NCBI GenBank assembly: GCA_039619475.1
Contig: CM077115.1
Span: 443,208,792-443,272,791 of the forward strand
From: Icerya purchasi
Taxonomy: Eukaryota > Arthropoda > Insecta > Hemiptera > Monophlebidae
Direction of reading: 5' to 3'
DNA length: 64,000 nucleotides
The notes under the pieces were generated by a model. It saw nothing but the letters and a program-made list of their open reading frames with translations, ran no database searches and was not told the DNA's origin. Below are positions 26,984 to 38,079 of this stretch, piece by piece. How positions within the stretch are numbered: the first letter of the stretch is position 1; the number at the start of each line of letters is the position of its first letter. A program made the position numbers and the translations under genes.

Positions 26984-27983
26984 CAGGGCCGACTTTAGGG
27001 TTGGACGACTCGGGGGGTCGCCCGGGGCGCCAGCGTTTAGGGGCCGCCGGGCGCGTGACGCTTGCTTAACCGCTTAATTTGAACCTCCATCTGCACTAGT
27101 TTAAAGAAAAATTAAATTTAGTGCATTAATGAATTTATTTTGTAGGAGTGAGTTTGAATATTCAGCGCATCTAATAGGACCTGTGTCATTTTGTCGTTTG
27201 TTACATCCCTCACTGACACTAGTGTGGGAAATTAGACGATGTGATCCACGGTTAAATGTGTTGTGTTTTCGCATTAAAACCGATTAAATCGTATTTACGT
27301 AAAAAGTATTTTTCAACCAGCAAAGAAAATTCATAAACTAGAAAATCGTTAAAGCTGAGTGTAGTGTTTCACTGGTTATTTCGCGTTCATTGCTGAATCA
27401 CTTTCTGGTAAACAATATTCTTCATTTTTTTTTCTCCTCACTATCGTCATCCACTTCGTTAAAATTCAAAAAGCACAGCTTTCAAGAGTTATACCCGAAA
27501 CACCTGGATAACGTTGCGTATTCTGTTAACAATGCCAGTGACCGTTGCAAGTGGCGAACGCAGTTTTTCCAAACTAAAATTGATAAAAACGTCCTTGCGA
27601 TCCACAATGCCACAAAAAACAAGATTAACCAGTTTGGCCCTGCTGTCCATTGAAAATCAAGTTTCAGAAAACCTAGATTTTGCCAGTCTTATTAAAGAGT
27701 TTGCTGGCAAAAAAGCTAGAAAAAATTATGTTTTAGTTGTTTAATGATTTTCATAAAATATGTTTAGTGACTAAGTGACAGACAATGCACATTGCATAGA
27801 GAACGAATCGGTAAAAAGTATTAATAATAATAAATAAATTTTTGTGTTTTGTATTATATTAAATTCAATAAAAAATATGGTACCAAATGCAAAATAATTT
27901 TTTTTAAAATTATAATATAAAATAATAAAGGACGCCAAATGAATGACTCGTCCAGAGCACCTAGATGGTTAAGGCCGACCCTG
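26984..27983 (+). mobile_element. hAT element, 1,000 bp, exact 8-bp duplication
   Basis: The ends CAGGGCCGACTTTA and (reverse complement) CAGGGTCGGCCTTA are terminal inverted repeats, flanked by a perfect ACTATACG duplication (26976-26983 and 27984-27991). The interior keeps only the C-terminal dimerisation region of a hAT transposase. The exact duplication argues for a relatively recent, probably internally deleted copy. A G/C-rich block at 27011-27061 is subterminal. Confidence 0.92.
27440..27744 (+). pseudogene. hAT transposase C-terminal fragment
   Basis: The frame 27514-27744 contains PVTVASGERSFSKLKLIKT, then RSTMPQ and LALLSIENQV, the hAT family dimerisation signature. An ELYPKHLDN-like segment precedes it in the other frame (27390-27653), so one frameshift near 27510 separates the two. 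The N-terminal zinc finger and the catalytic domain with its acidic residues are absent. The closest type is the zinc-finger MYM / ZMYM1-like hAT group, judged by eye. Confidence 0.85.
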
Positions 27984-29123
27984 ACTATACGCCAATTAAT
28001 AAATAAATATATTCCTATCTTATTCACATTAATATCCGCATTTTGTGTTTATATTACTACATGTCTAGTACCTGATGATCCTGTTCGAATTTATATTCCC
28101 AACTTACAGATCAATTAAAGTTTAGTCGAGACTTTCGCAAATATTTTGTAAAATATAACGATAATATGCGTACAATACGAAAGTTACAATTTTGCATTAG
28201 TCCATTTTTCAATTTTGGAAGTGTATTTTAGTTTGCGTAGTATTCGAAATCGCCATATAAATGTGTCGTGAACAAATTTGTTCCATCTCGAAATTTAAAT
28301 TTTCTATATAACACGGTTAATTAGACAGAATTGTTAAATTTACTGTTCATTAAATCTTCTAAATGAAAGTTTAATCACCAGCACCGCGAACATTGTCTGT
28401 TTCGAATTACTAGAACAATCGATTTCTAACCCCCCCCCCCCCCGACTAACTATTATTCGTAAATTCGATCAAAATCTTTAATGCCCTTTTTAGAACCGAT
28501 TAGGTACATATTTTTTAAACAAAATTTGCTCGTTTACTAATATAGCCTTGCTGGGATCGACTCAGAACTTGCTAATCAATTTCACAGGGGATTTATGTTT
28601 CACAGATAGTCAGACATTCAGCAGCGGTAATGATGCGCGCTGACTTGGATTTAGGGCGGTCTAGGGGGCTCCAGATCCAGGCCCCGCCTTATAAAGGGGC
28701 CCCCAAGAGACACCCACTACATGTAATAAAAAATTAATCTATCATTTACCATATGCATTAACTTTTTTTTTTTTTTAATAAATAGAATTAACTTTACAGG
28801 AGCAAGCGCATTTTTTTATACATTTATTTGTCAATAATTTTTGTATCCATTTTTATTTCCTCCTAGAGGAGGAAACTTCGTAATAGTAAAATTTCGAGTT
28901 CCGTAAAAACGTACCAGAAATTTGTTTTAAGGTATGGAAGGAAATGTCTGTATGAATGTGTGTGCGTGTGTAATCTTTTACGCTAATCTTTGATTAAAAT
29001 TTGCTGCAAAATTCATTGTTTAAAATTATATATATATATATATATGGTTTTTTTCTTTCTTTAGCATCGAAAATTCTACCTATTGTCTATATGATATTTA
29101 GTTTTGTTTACATTAATGATTAT

Positions 29124-29737
29124 GCAAACAGTCACGCTTCAAGTGATTTACCGCAAGATGCGAACGATTCTCTTCCAAAAAGTACCGAACCGCGCGAAGG
29201 AATGGACTTAGTTTTGGAGCCGTTCAATTTAACCGTTAAGCGACCTCACCCCCTTTCTCCGATAAACCCACCTGAAAATATCAGTGCAGACCTCACACCT
29301 CAGCCAGCGAATAAAAAACTTAATCTGGCCCTTCCAGATCATGAAGACAATGAAATCAATCCTGTACCTGACCAGTCGCAAAATTTATTTTTTCCCCATC
29401 CAACTTTTCAGCGAAGCAGATGCCTAAATCCAACTTATAGAAAATCGAGCAAGTAACAACCCGAGTCAAGCATCTGTTCGATGAACATCAATCATCGTTT
29501 ATAACCGATTTCAATGGATTCAAAGAGTTTATCAGTAACATCTTGACCACCAAGGATTATATCAACTTTGCTAGGGACTTCACCAAAGACAGAGATGGTC
29601 TGTTATACATGCTAGCCACCACAAAACCCCTGCTGAAGGAACAGAGATTGAAATACAGGTTCACCGGTATCATACGAATACTAAGCGAATTGGAGAAGGA
29701 CCCATTAGGACACCACAGTGGCTCCTTCACGGACTAA
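29124..29737 (+). pseudogene. LINE ORF1 remnant
   Basis: Two frames cover this part. The first, to 29456, is Pro/Asn/Asp-rich and unstructured-looking. The second, from about 29441 to 29737, includes VKHLFDEHQSSFITDF and an LLKEQRLKYRF segment that looks helical and basic. A frameshift or two near 29440 joins them. ORF1 proteins of such LINEs bind RNA and usually carry CCHC knuckles; none is seen here, and the N-terminus is missing at the insertion point. Confidence 0.6.
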
Positions 29738-29782
29738 CATCATCTATACACCACTTTTGAGGCGAGAAAGATAGTTTCAGTC

Positions 29783-32512
29783 ATGACGCTTTCAAAGGAC
29801 ATTATGCAGTGGAACTGCAGAGGCCTCTACAAACATATAGAAGAACTGAAGCTACTACTGTGCAATCATGATCCAACCATAGTTTGCTTGCAAGAAACGC
29901 ATCTAAAATCCACACATTCTCCCTTATTTAAAGATTACACTGTCTATCGATCTGACTACACGCAGGGTTCAGTAGCCAGCGGAGGAGTCGCCATATTGGT
30001 AAAGGACAGTTTCCCTTCTCAACAATTAATATTAAATACCACATTACAAGTGATGGCAGTCCAAGTTACAATTCCATCACTCCCCCTTTCCTGTATAAAT
30101 ATCTGTAACTGCTACTTTCCTCCTTCCGAAAGGATTACTCAAATGCAGTTTGATACCCTGCTAGCTCAGATAGGAGACCCAACTCTTTTGCTGGGTGATT
30201 TTAATGCTCATTCCCCATTGTGGGGATCCACACGTTACAACGCTCATGGAACGATAATCTCCGACTACCTTTTGAACAGTAACCTCCTGCTACTTCCTCC
30301 CCCTTCACACACGCATTTCAATTTTTCTTATAATTCTTTCTCTACTTTAGACCTTGCTTTTACATCGGCTGCATTATTCTCATTCTTATCAAGCACCGTA
30401 CATCAAGACCTTTGCTCTAGTGACCATTTCCCAATTTTCATCAATATTCCTCCCATGGTGCCGAAGGCGAGAGCAAAGCGGTCGGTTAGACGTTTCGCTT
30501 TTCACAGAGCAGATTGGGACAAATATAAGTCAGGATTTATTGTCCCGCACCACTTCTCACTATCGGTAGAGGAGAACCTACAGAAGCTCACGGAAGCAAT
30601 TAACACTGCCGCTGTAGCATCCATTCCACTAACATCATACACACAGCATAAGCGGGTACCTTGGTGGTGCCCAGAGATTAGCGCAGCCATTTCTGAGAGA
30701 AAAAGAGCTCTCCGTATGTACAAGACCACCAAATTACTCAGTGATCTAGTGGAATTCAAAAAGCGCAGGGCCATAGCGAGGTTACTTATCCGGACAAAGA
30801 AACGCCAGTCTTGGATATCTTTTGTCTCTTCTATTACGAAAGATACACCCAGCACCATTATGTGGAAAAGAATCAAGTCTCTCAATGGAGCCTCGAATCA
30901 TTCTTTGACTCCTGCGTTACTCATGAATGGCTCGATGATTAAAGAAGAGTCTGACGTTGCGAGAATCTTTGCTCTTCATTTTAAAAATTCCTCGTCGTCC
31001 TCCTTATATGATCCTTCCTTTGCAGCCATGAAATTAACCGTGGAACAACAAGCAATATCTTTTAATTCCGACGAAAATGATCCTTTAAATCTTCCTTTTA
31101 CAATCCACGAGTTAAATTATCAACTAAACTGCAACATAAGGAATAGCGCACCTGGAGTGGATTCTATACATTCCTTTATGCTCAAACATCTTCCTATATC
31201 TGCTAGATTATTCCTGCTCGGCATCTATAACCAAATTTGGTCTTCTGGTTTTATCCCACAATCCTTAAAAACAACTCTCCTTATTCCGATTGTCAAGTCG
31301 AACAAAGACCCCTTCCGTCCGCAAAGCTATAGACCCATCTCGTTGATCTCAGTCCTTTCTAAGGTAATGGAGAAAATGGTGAACCGACGCCTCTATTTCT
31401 ATCTTGAATCCAAGAAAATCCTTTCTCCAATCCAAGCAGGCGGCCGAAAATATAAATCTGCACTCGTTCATCTTCTTAGCCTACAAAGGCAAATCCTAAC
31501 AGCCCACAGTAGATCACAGCATCTCTACTCAGTCTTTTTTGACATAGAGAAAGCTTACGACCACATATGGCGATATGGAGTGCTTAAAAAGTTGAAGAAC
31601 GCCGGAATTAGCGGTAATATGGGCAATTTTATCCAGAGCTTCCTCACTGATAGAACTATTCAAGTAAGAATAGGCTCTTCAGTATCTTCATCCTTCACGA
31701 CTGAAAATGGAATTCCACAGGGTTCGCCTTTAAGCGTAACCTTGTTTATCCTTTATATAAACGATATAGCAGAGTGCATAAGGCCGCCGGTAACAGCCCG
31801 TTTGTTCATTGATGACCTTAACATATCTCTTCCTTCAAACTTCCCCGCTAATGCGATGTCTATCCTACAGTCAACGATCAATAGATTACAAAACTGGGCG
31901 GAAAAGAATGGCTTGGATTTCTCATCCTCAAAAACTGCATGTGTCAAATTCCTAAAGAAGCGTCGTCCTATTTCCAATCCTGATATCATCCTCTACCTAA
32001 AACATGTACCTATCCCATTCCTTCCTTCCATAAAGTTTCTGGGTCTAACGTTCGATGAAAGATTATCGTGGGCTCCACACATGTCTATCCTTAAGCGTAG
32101 TTGCATGAAATCCTTGTCCATCTTGAAATGTTTATCCAACCACAAGTACAATATAGATCCAAAATTGCTGTTATCAGTATACAAAGCTCTTATCCTGAGT
32201 AAACTGTCATACGGTTGTCAGGTGTATTCTTCGGCTAATAAAACTCTTCTGAAATCTATCGATCCTATCCATAATACTTCTTTACGTATCATACTTGGGG
32301 CGCACCGAACTTCTCCTTCGTTGGGCGTTTGTGCTTTGGTGAGCCTTCCTCCTTTATCTATTATTCGCGATTATCTCACCTTTCGAGATTCTTTTCGTTA
32401 TTCCTTACCAGATCATTTTTCCACCACTAACTCCCAAATCCCATTCCCATCCTTTCCTGGCGATCCATTGGTCAAGGCTTTAACTTTTCTTTCTAAGGTA
32501 GGCATAAATTAG
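29783..32512 (+). CDS. LINE ORF2: AP-type endonuclease and reverse transcriptase
   Basis: A 909-codon frame. The endonuclease covers residues 1-230: MQWNCRGLY, CLQETHLK, LLGDFNAHSPLWGS and SSDHFPI hold the metal-binding and catalytic positions. The reverse transcriptase covers about residues 440-800: YRPISLISVLSKVMEK, motif A FFDIEKAYD, motif B GIPQGSPLSVTLFILYIN, motif C FIDD, and KFLGLTFDERLSW. The usual YADD is FIDD here, and the QAGFR-like motif reads QAGGR. The protein would nick target DNA and prime reverse transcription of its own RNA. It ends at a TAG at 32510-32512; the frame reads on for about 45 codons, so this stop is probably a recent mutation separating it from RNase H. Confidence 0.93.
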   Translation: MTLSKDIMQWNCRGLYKHIEELKLLLCNHDPTIVCLQETHLKSTHSPLFKDYTVYRSDYTQGSVASGGVAILVKDSFPSQQLILNTTLQVMAVQVTIPSLPLSCINICNCYFPPSERITQMQFDTLLAQIGDPTLLLGDFNAHSPLWGSTRYNAHGTIISDYLLNSNLLLLPPPSHTHFNFSYNSFSTLDLAFTSAALFSFLSSTVHQDLCSSDHFPIFINIPPMVPKARAKRSVRRFAFHRADWDKYKSGFIVPHHFSLSVEENLQKLTEAINTAAVASIPLTSYTQHKRVPWWCPEISAAISERKRALRMYKTTKLLSDLVEFKKRRAIARLLIRTKKRQSWISFVSSITKDTPSTIMWKRIKSLNGASNHSLTPALLMNGSMIKEESDVARIFALHFKNSSSSSLYDPSFAAMKLTVEQQAISFNSDENDPLNLPFTIHELNYQLNCNIRNSAPGVDSIHSFMLKHLPISARLFLLGIYNQIWSSGFIPQSLKTTLLIPIVKSNKDPFRPQSYRPISLISVLSKVMEKMVNRRLYFYLESKKILSPIQAGGRKYKSALVHLLSLQRQILTAHSRSQHLYSVFFDIEKAYDHIWRYGVLKKLKNAGISGNMGNFIQSFLTDRTIQVRIGSSVSSSFTTENGIPQGSPLSVTLFILYINDIAECIRPPVTARLFIDDLNISLPSNFPANAMSILQSTINRLQNWAEKNGLDFSSSKTACVKFLKKRRPISNPDIILYLKHVPIPFLPSIKFLGLTFDERLSWAPHMSILKRSCMKSLSILKCLSNHKYNIDPKLLLSVYKALILSKLSYGCQVYSSANKTLLKSIDPIHNTSLRIILGAHRTSPSLGVCALVSLPPLSIIRDYLTFRDSFRYSLPDHFSTTNSQIPFPSFPGDPLVKALTFLSKVGIN

Positions 32513-32621
32513 AGCGATCACCATGTTAATCCGACCGCTTTAGCGCCCTGGATTCATGTCTCAACATCTATGAACATATCTTTAGCAGATCCCTTAGGAG
32601 CATCTAACCTTTCTATACCCC

Positions 32622-33485
32622 ATGGCTCAAGTAGTATCAAATAAACTCGCCTCCTTCCCTAACTACATTCACATGTACACAGACGCAGCTAAAGTGAGTC
32701 CTACTAATTCTCCTTCACCAACCGCATGCGCTTATGAAATCGGAGGTGTAATGTACACCGAGCGCCTAAACGACTACTGCTCTACTTTAGAGGCAGAAAT
32801 GTTTGGGATCCTTCTTTGCCTTGAGACATATTCTTCCAACCCAGCGTCTCAAAATGCCCTTCTGATTACAGACTCACTTCAATCTATAAAAGCCATCCAG
32901 AGTCCATACAGTTGCAACTCTCTAATAATTAAAATAAAAAACCTCCTATTCCAACTTTCACGATCTGAGGTATATGTCACATTCTTATGGGTTCCTGGTC
33001 ATGTTGGGGTTCCCGGCAATGAGCGGGTTGACTTGGCTGCTAAGGCAACTCTATCTAGCCCGATGCCGTTTAAGGCCTTACTGCCTCGTTTTGGCGCATC
33101 AGTCTTTCTGATGCACTTTGCTGAGGAGTGGAGCAAACTATGGTCAGAACAAACAACCTGGCTCAGATCCATAAAGTCGGACACCGACCCATGGTGGCCG
33201 CCGTTCCCCGTCACACGTAGGGATTTCTCGATCCTATCGAGACTGCGTCTGGGGCACACTGCACTATCACACAATCACGTCTTTGAAGGAGCTCCCCCTC
33301 CGGTCACTTGCCCTCTGTGCGGGTTCATGGCCTCACCAACTGTAGAGCATCTGCTGAAATGGTGCCGGCATACTTCCCGTACTTCTAGTCATACCTCACC
33401 CCACCGTCTGTTGTCGAACTACCCGGATTGTGTTCGGGCAGTGTTGAATTTTGCAGCATCGAACAGACTGCACCGCCTTCTGTAA
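32622..33485 (+). CDS. LINE RNase H domain and C-terminal Cys/His finger
   Basis: Formally a 287-codon ORF, but it continues the ORF2 polyprotein: the preceding frame is joined by one stop and one frameshift between 32510 and about 32650. RNase H motifs: HMYTDAAK (D), STLEAEMFGILLCL (E), LLITDSLQSI (D), and FLWVPGHVGVPGNERVDLAA (H and D). Near the end, CPLCGFMASPTVEHLLKWC is a CCHC-type finger common to this LINE group. RNase H would remove the RNA strand after reverse transcription. Confidence 0.9.
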   Translation: MAQVVSNKLASFPNYIHMYTDAAKVSPTNSPSPTACAYEIGGVMYTERLNDYCSTLEAEMFGILLCLETYSSNPASQNALLITDSLQSIKAIQSPYSCNSLIIKIKNLLFQLSRSEVYVTFLWVPGHVGVPGNERVDLAAKATLSSPMPFKALLPRFGASVFLMHFAEEWSKLWSEQTTWLRSIKSDTDPWWPPFPVTRRDFSILSRLRLGHTALSHNHVFEGAPPPVTCPLCGFMASPTVEHLLKWCRHTSRTSSHTSPHRLLSNYPDCVRAVLNFAASNRLHRLL

Positions 33486-33754
33486 TTTCAAGTGAGTCTA
33501 GGTGCCGTAATAGCCCAGGTAGTTACACACGACGCCTAGATTTATATTTGTAAATTTAGTATTATAAAAAAAAAAAAAAAAAAAAAAAAATGATTATATG
33601 TTAATTCGTGAATTCGAAATAATATAATTAAATTAAATTAAAGAAAACTTAGTTATTCTATAAAACTGATAATTTTGTCACTTCCGAAAAGGTCCCCTAA
33701 TGTTTCCGTTGCTCCCCGGGCCTATCATACACCTAATCCGGGCTTGGATGCACG

Positions 33755-35381
33755 TGCCACGAATGATACATTTTTGTATACATTGCGTCATTTTCATTTT
33801 CACATTGAAGTAGTCTCGCGTTTTACAGAAAATGAAAAATTTTTAATTCATAAGCCATAAGTATTATTACAAATAATTATTATCAACATCCGTTTTAATT
33901 CTAAAACGACGTTCTACATGTAAATAAACATATTTCATTAAAGAGCAAAGATATTATTAATCTCGTTTTAATTAAATAACGAATGGTAGACAAATTTATT
34001 ATTTTTTACCTTAAGGTAAATGAGCGTTGTTTTGCTTACCTTTTTAATTAACCGAACGTATACGCGATGATCACTTAAACACCGGTGGTCGTTTTTCCTT
34101 TGAAATTGCTCGTTTTGTAGAATTTTCTCCGCGGTAAAAAGACCTCGACCAATCGATTTATCTAAATGCCCCTCAAAAAACCTCCCTCCAGTGCATGAAT
34201 TTCAACAAAATCGTTAGAACCGTTTCCAAGAAATACACCACGTGTATATACAATTTTAGCATCTTGTTATAAGATGTGAAACTAATTTAACGTAATGATA
34301 TTGCGCTAATTGCCTACTATCCGATTTGGTAATATTTCTAAAAACTGTTCCGTTTCCCTGACATCTCTTTTACATTTTCTTAAAACATCACTGTTAATAC
34401 TTTAAATTTTCATGTAAACCGAAATATGTGTGTTTGGTGTATTGCAAAAGTGTTCTACTAATAAAGGTATTTAGCATAAGGCTGTGAATGGTAAAAACGT
34501 TTTGGAAAAAAAAAAAAAAAAGGCGCTTAACAAATATCTTTTTGTAAGGCATAATTTGTATAGAGCAAAGGAGAAAAAGTAAAATGAGCCGATTAAGACT
34601 CTAAAGTGATAAGTCTGGATTAAGGCGAACTTATTGATTAGCCCCTTGTATATTAGAACGAAGATCAGTTATGCAATAAAATATTTCAAGACAAACAAAG
34701 TAAACTGGGGCTAAATGGTTTATTCCGCGCCAAGAAAAAAGAAAAAGAAAAAAGGAAAGAAGAAAATTTTCATAAATATAATCGCCAATAAAAAAATCAG
34801 CCACTATCGAGAAAGAATTTAAACTAGACAGATCCACCATGAAATTTTCAACAGATCATTTTCAGAATTAAAAAAAAAAAAAAAGAAAAAGTAGAACAGA
34901 TGTAATCATTTTCTATATTTATTATTTCATTTGTAGGTAGGCTCGTCAAAAATAAAATCTGAATTTTTTGATATCGATATAGGTGAAATCTACATCTTAA
35001 AACTTTTGAAGAACCATTTGCTGGCATGCTTAACTCTTTTCACAAAAAATATCATTATTTTAAGCAGTTGTAAACGTAAACCACTCGTACGATATTTATA
35101 ATTTTTTAAAATAATGTGAGTTATTATAAACGTCTGATACGTTTTATTTAGAAATAAACAAAAACAACAGTAGGATAATGTAAAGGAAACTGTGATAAAA
35201 CGGGGCGAGCTTTTTTCCTAGTGATAAAACATCTTATTTTATCCGGTAGACATTCATACACGATTATTCTATGTAATGTGTATGTCTACGCAACACACTG
35301 AAACATGTCGGTATTTAGAGTGAAATCAAAAGTTTTCGTTATATTATTACCGGTTGTTATTTTTATGTTATTAGCACCTAT
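33755..35381. other. Intron 3 DNA, nothing recognised
   Basis: AT-rich DNA with an A run near 34506 and another near 34869. A block around 34140-34260 (AATGCCCCTC..., AATCGTTAGAACCGTTTCC) resembles a common insect repeat interior, but no ends were found. Confidence 0.4.
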
Positions 35382-35937
35382 CAGCGACGGATGCAGAGAG
35401 ACCTTTTTGCGGAGGGAAATTATATAATTACGCAGATTTGAGAAATACCCCCCTTGTGTTTCATAAAGAAAATCAAATACCGCTGATCTCTTTAGAAATT
35501 CATAAAAATGTGTTTTAAAAATACATAATTATATTACAATTTTTAATTTAACTTTTGTCTTTTATTTTTAGAGTTGTGAAAAATAAAACGAAATTATAAA
35601 ATTATACCCCTAAAAAATGGTAGTTTAGAATTTGAATAGCAAATTACTAGAAAGAATAGAACGATAATATTTTCATTAGACTTTACTTTTTTTTTTTGTT
35701 TTTGCTAGTAATCCGATCCGAATTCTCTTTGTTCGTGAGCAATTTAAATATATATATATTTCTCATTGAACTACTATTTTTAATAAATCCATATGTTGTA
35801 ACATTTATACAATACTTTTACAGTATAAATTTTAAGTTTCTCTGTTGTAAACAATTTTTTCATCGAGATTTTAATTTTTTTTTTTTTTAGGGGCTGGGGA
35901 TGTACCCTATATTTCCTTCCCCGCGGATCCGCCACTG
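35382..35937 (-). mobile_element. R1 family copy with both termini
   Basis: Both ends are present: CAGCGACGGATGCAGAG at the left and (reverse complement of the right end) CAGTGGCGGATCCGCGG. The interior is the reverse complement of the R1 copies at 10016, 41200 and 50947. This copy supports classifying R1 as a TIR element. The candidate 8-bp flanks do not match well. Confidence 0.65.
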
Positions 35938-36084
35938 AACACTATTAAAAAATGACGGAAGAAAATAATTGTGAATAAAAACTACTCGAGTAAAATTTAA
36001 AAATATTATTTTCCCCTGGATTAACTTTCTTTAAATGAGCGTAGCCCTGTAAAACATAATCCAGCCGCTATCATCGTCATCAAG

Positions 36085-36704
36085 CAAATAAATCATCTTC
36101 TATTAGATCCGATTTCACTCGTAACATTCGTCAAAACGAACAAGCCGATGAAACTGAAAAACTAGCTTTAAGTATCTGCCCAACAATACCGAACACTCCA
36201 ATCCCAATTATCGCCGATCTGAAAAAAGCTGGTAAATCTTTCGCACGAAAAGCCTTCCAACGAATATCTGGGCGATTTAGTGCCAGACACAAACTTAAAT
36301 CAATGAAGAGCACAGTCGTTCTTCCGTGGAATACCTCATTCCAAGAATCATCGAGGAAGGACGAAGTAATACTTTTCGGTCCAAGAAAACAAGTCACTAC
36401 TCCGCCTTAACGCATACATCTTAAATAAGCAACCGCAAACCAATATATAACATCTGCAGTGTCCCAATATCAATCACTTATATACCTAATTACGGAATGC
36501 CAGAAATTTTACAGTCAAAGAAATTTGGCACATTCCAAATGAAAAACTTAAATCCGTACTATCCGACCGTTAAGGTAAAAAACTCGAGAACTATTTTCAT
36601 ACCTCAAAGCTGCCAAACTTTATAACCTGATTTAACAATCACAGTTCTTACGTCTTTAACCAAAAGGCTGTACAGAGCGCTATGAATAATTTAAAAAAAA
36701 AAAA
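36085..36704 (+). mobile_element. LINE 3' part: RNase H end and C-terminal finger
   Basis: One frame starting near 36120 reads IRQNEQADETEKLAL (the RNase H C-terminal G..QNE.AD motif) and continues with ISGRFSARHKLKSMKSTV. After a frameshift, ITECQKFYSQRNLAH and FSYLKAAKLYNLI close the typical C-terminus. It ends in A12 near 36692-36704. It resembles the Cys/His C-terminal region of a different LINE family from the one at 29124. Confidence 0.72.
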
Positions 36705-37204
36705 ACATTAACAAATATTTTATACACGATGAAAAATAAAACAAAATACAAAGTTATCGCAAAATTGTTTAACCAGAAGAACGTCTGTCTGCACGTTAAT
36801 AATTTTACGAGATAAGTTTAAAAAGATTATTAAAAATTATTATAGGATTCATTGATAAGTGTACGTCAAAATAAAAACAAAAACAAAAAAAATTGTTATC
36901 GTTCATTGATCATTTTTTTCCAAAACTAATGTAAAAAAACCATCTCTCTGCTACAATATTTCCCGACCGTTTTAGGTGTATGTATTTCATTGGACTCTTT
37001 AATATAATTAACTTGTCAATATTCATAAAAAACAAAAACATAAACTAACTGGTGAAATTCAACTAGTTGAGTATTTGACCAAGAGGCTTTGAAAAAGGAT
37101 GAAATGACACAGGGCTCGATGCTTGTAGTGCAAAAGCAATTTTATGTTACGCATTTAAAACCGATATTAAAGTCAACCAAGTGTAACAGTAATAGATGTT
37201 TTTT

Positions 37205-37814
37205 GAAGTGAAAACTTCTTTAGGCGCGCTGAGCACTTGATTTTGCGAGTATTGAATGAGTCTGAGCCGTCACGCTCGGCTAAGTAACGCTCGTTCGGGT
37301 AAAGTCGACCCTCGTCGACTGAGGGAGTGAGAGAATTATAGTCAACGCGTCACTGCTATACTCGCTCGGCGAACGTTACATGAGAGAGCGTGACGACGCA
37401 TCAGTCGTATTCAGCATTGACATAAACACTACGGTATGTGCCTTACCAATACGTTTTATTTAATACGTTATTTATTTTTACTATTATTATTATTAGAATA
37501 CGATACAAATGACGACTAGTCGGAGCAAAATTTTCCAGAGTAATTTATGCACAATTATAATTATATGTGTATTGTAAATATTATTCACCTTAATGAATAT
37601 AGAACAAAAATAATTTATACGCAATTATATATACATAATTATAATAATTATACATATATTATATATTGTAAATATTATTCGCCTTAATGAATATAGAACT
37701 AAAAAATAAATAGTTGTATTTCGTATTATTAACCTCGCCTTAATGAATATAGAACTAAAAAATAAATAGTTGTATTTCGTATTATTAACCTCGCCTTAAT
37801 GAAGTTTTCACTTC
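37205..37814. mobile_element. TIR element with internal 56-bp tandem repeats
   Basis: The left end GAAGTGAAAACTTCTTTAGG and the right end (reverse complement) GAAGTGAAAACTTCATTAAG are inverted repeats. The left third is unusually G/C- and CGTC-rich (GTCGACCCTCGTCGAC). The right part holds tandem copies ending in the right TIR. No transposase is encoded; the superfamily is not recognised. Confidence 0.75.
37680..37803. repeat. 56-bp tandem repeat, two full units plus a partial
   Basis: Units start at 37680, 37736 and 37792 with CGCCTTAATGAATATAGAAC; the first two look identical. A diverged earlier unit starts near 37586. The third merges into the element's right terminal repeat. Confidence 0.92.
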
Positions 37815-37945
37815 TGCCGTGTGGTCTTAAGCACACACCAATCTTTTCTTTTTTATCTAAATTTAAGGTAACCCTCTTTTTAGGTAGTATCTGATCGAAC
37901 TCGTCCTACATTAATTGTTAAAAGTTGGTAATTTTCGTGTTCTAG

Positions 37946-38079
37946 GCTTACCTTAAGAAACGGATTCCTATTGCGCTTCCTACGGAATTAATAGTTATTA
38001 TTTCTGCAACGTTAATATCGAAGTTCTTCAATTTACCGCAGATGTATAATGTTACTACAGTTGGAGAAATACCACTCGG
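37946..38079 (+). CDS. SLC26 exon d (transmembrane core)
   Basis: Enters in phase 0 after TTCTAG and leaves in phase 2 before GTAAGG. It encodes AYLKKRIPIALPTELIVIIS, then ATLISKFFNLP and a VGEIPLG end. Family members have the equivalent (I)P(I)E...V...T..S, then G.IP.G turn. The last two bases plus the first base of exon e make the Gly codon. Confidence 0.96.

Larger units (their letters stand above)
29124..33590 (+). mobile_element. Near-intact I-like LINE, 4.47 kb
   Basis: The boundaries are proved by the empty site in arm B: ATTAATGATTAT then ATGTTAATTC there, versus ...ATGATTAT / LINE / A25 / TGATTATATG here. The element runs from within an ORF1 to an A25 tail (33566-33590) with an ATGATTAT-type target duplication. 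It encodes a 3' part of ORF1, an endonuclease-RT and an RNase H with a Cys/His finger. The 5' end starts in coding sequence, so the copy is probably 5'-truncated. RNase H downstream of RT points to the I or a related clade. Confidence 0.95.
28172..33746 (+). repeat. Arm A of an inverted duplication (LINE-filled)
   Basis: Without the LINE, this arm matches the reverse complement of 39687-41162 nearly base for base, over about 1.1 kb. The match includes the C14-like run at 28430-28443 (a G run at about 40894-40907 in arm B). The arms are 6 kb apart, in introns 3 and 4. Confidence 0.93.
28640..33746 (+). mobile_element. hAT-like MITE interrupted by the LINE
   Basis: The left terminus CTGACTTGGATTTAGGGC and the right terminus (reverse complement) CAAGCCCGGATTAGG are degenerate inverted repeats. 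The flanks GATGCGCG (28632-28639) and GATGCACG (33747-33754) are a one-mismatch 8-bp duplication. Subterminal G/C-rich blocks are typical. About 640 bp remain when the LINE is subtracted. Confidence 0.7.
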
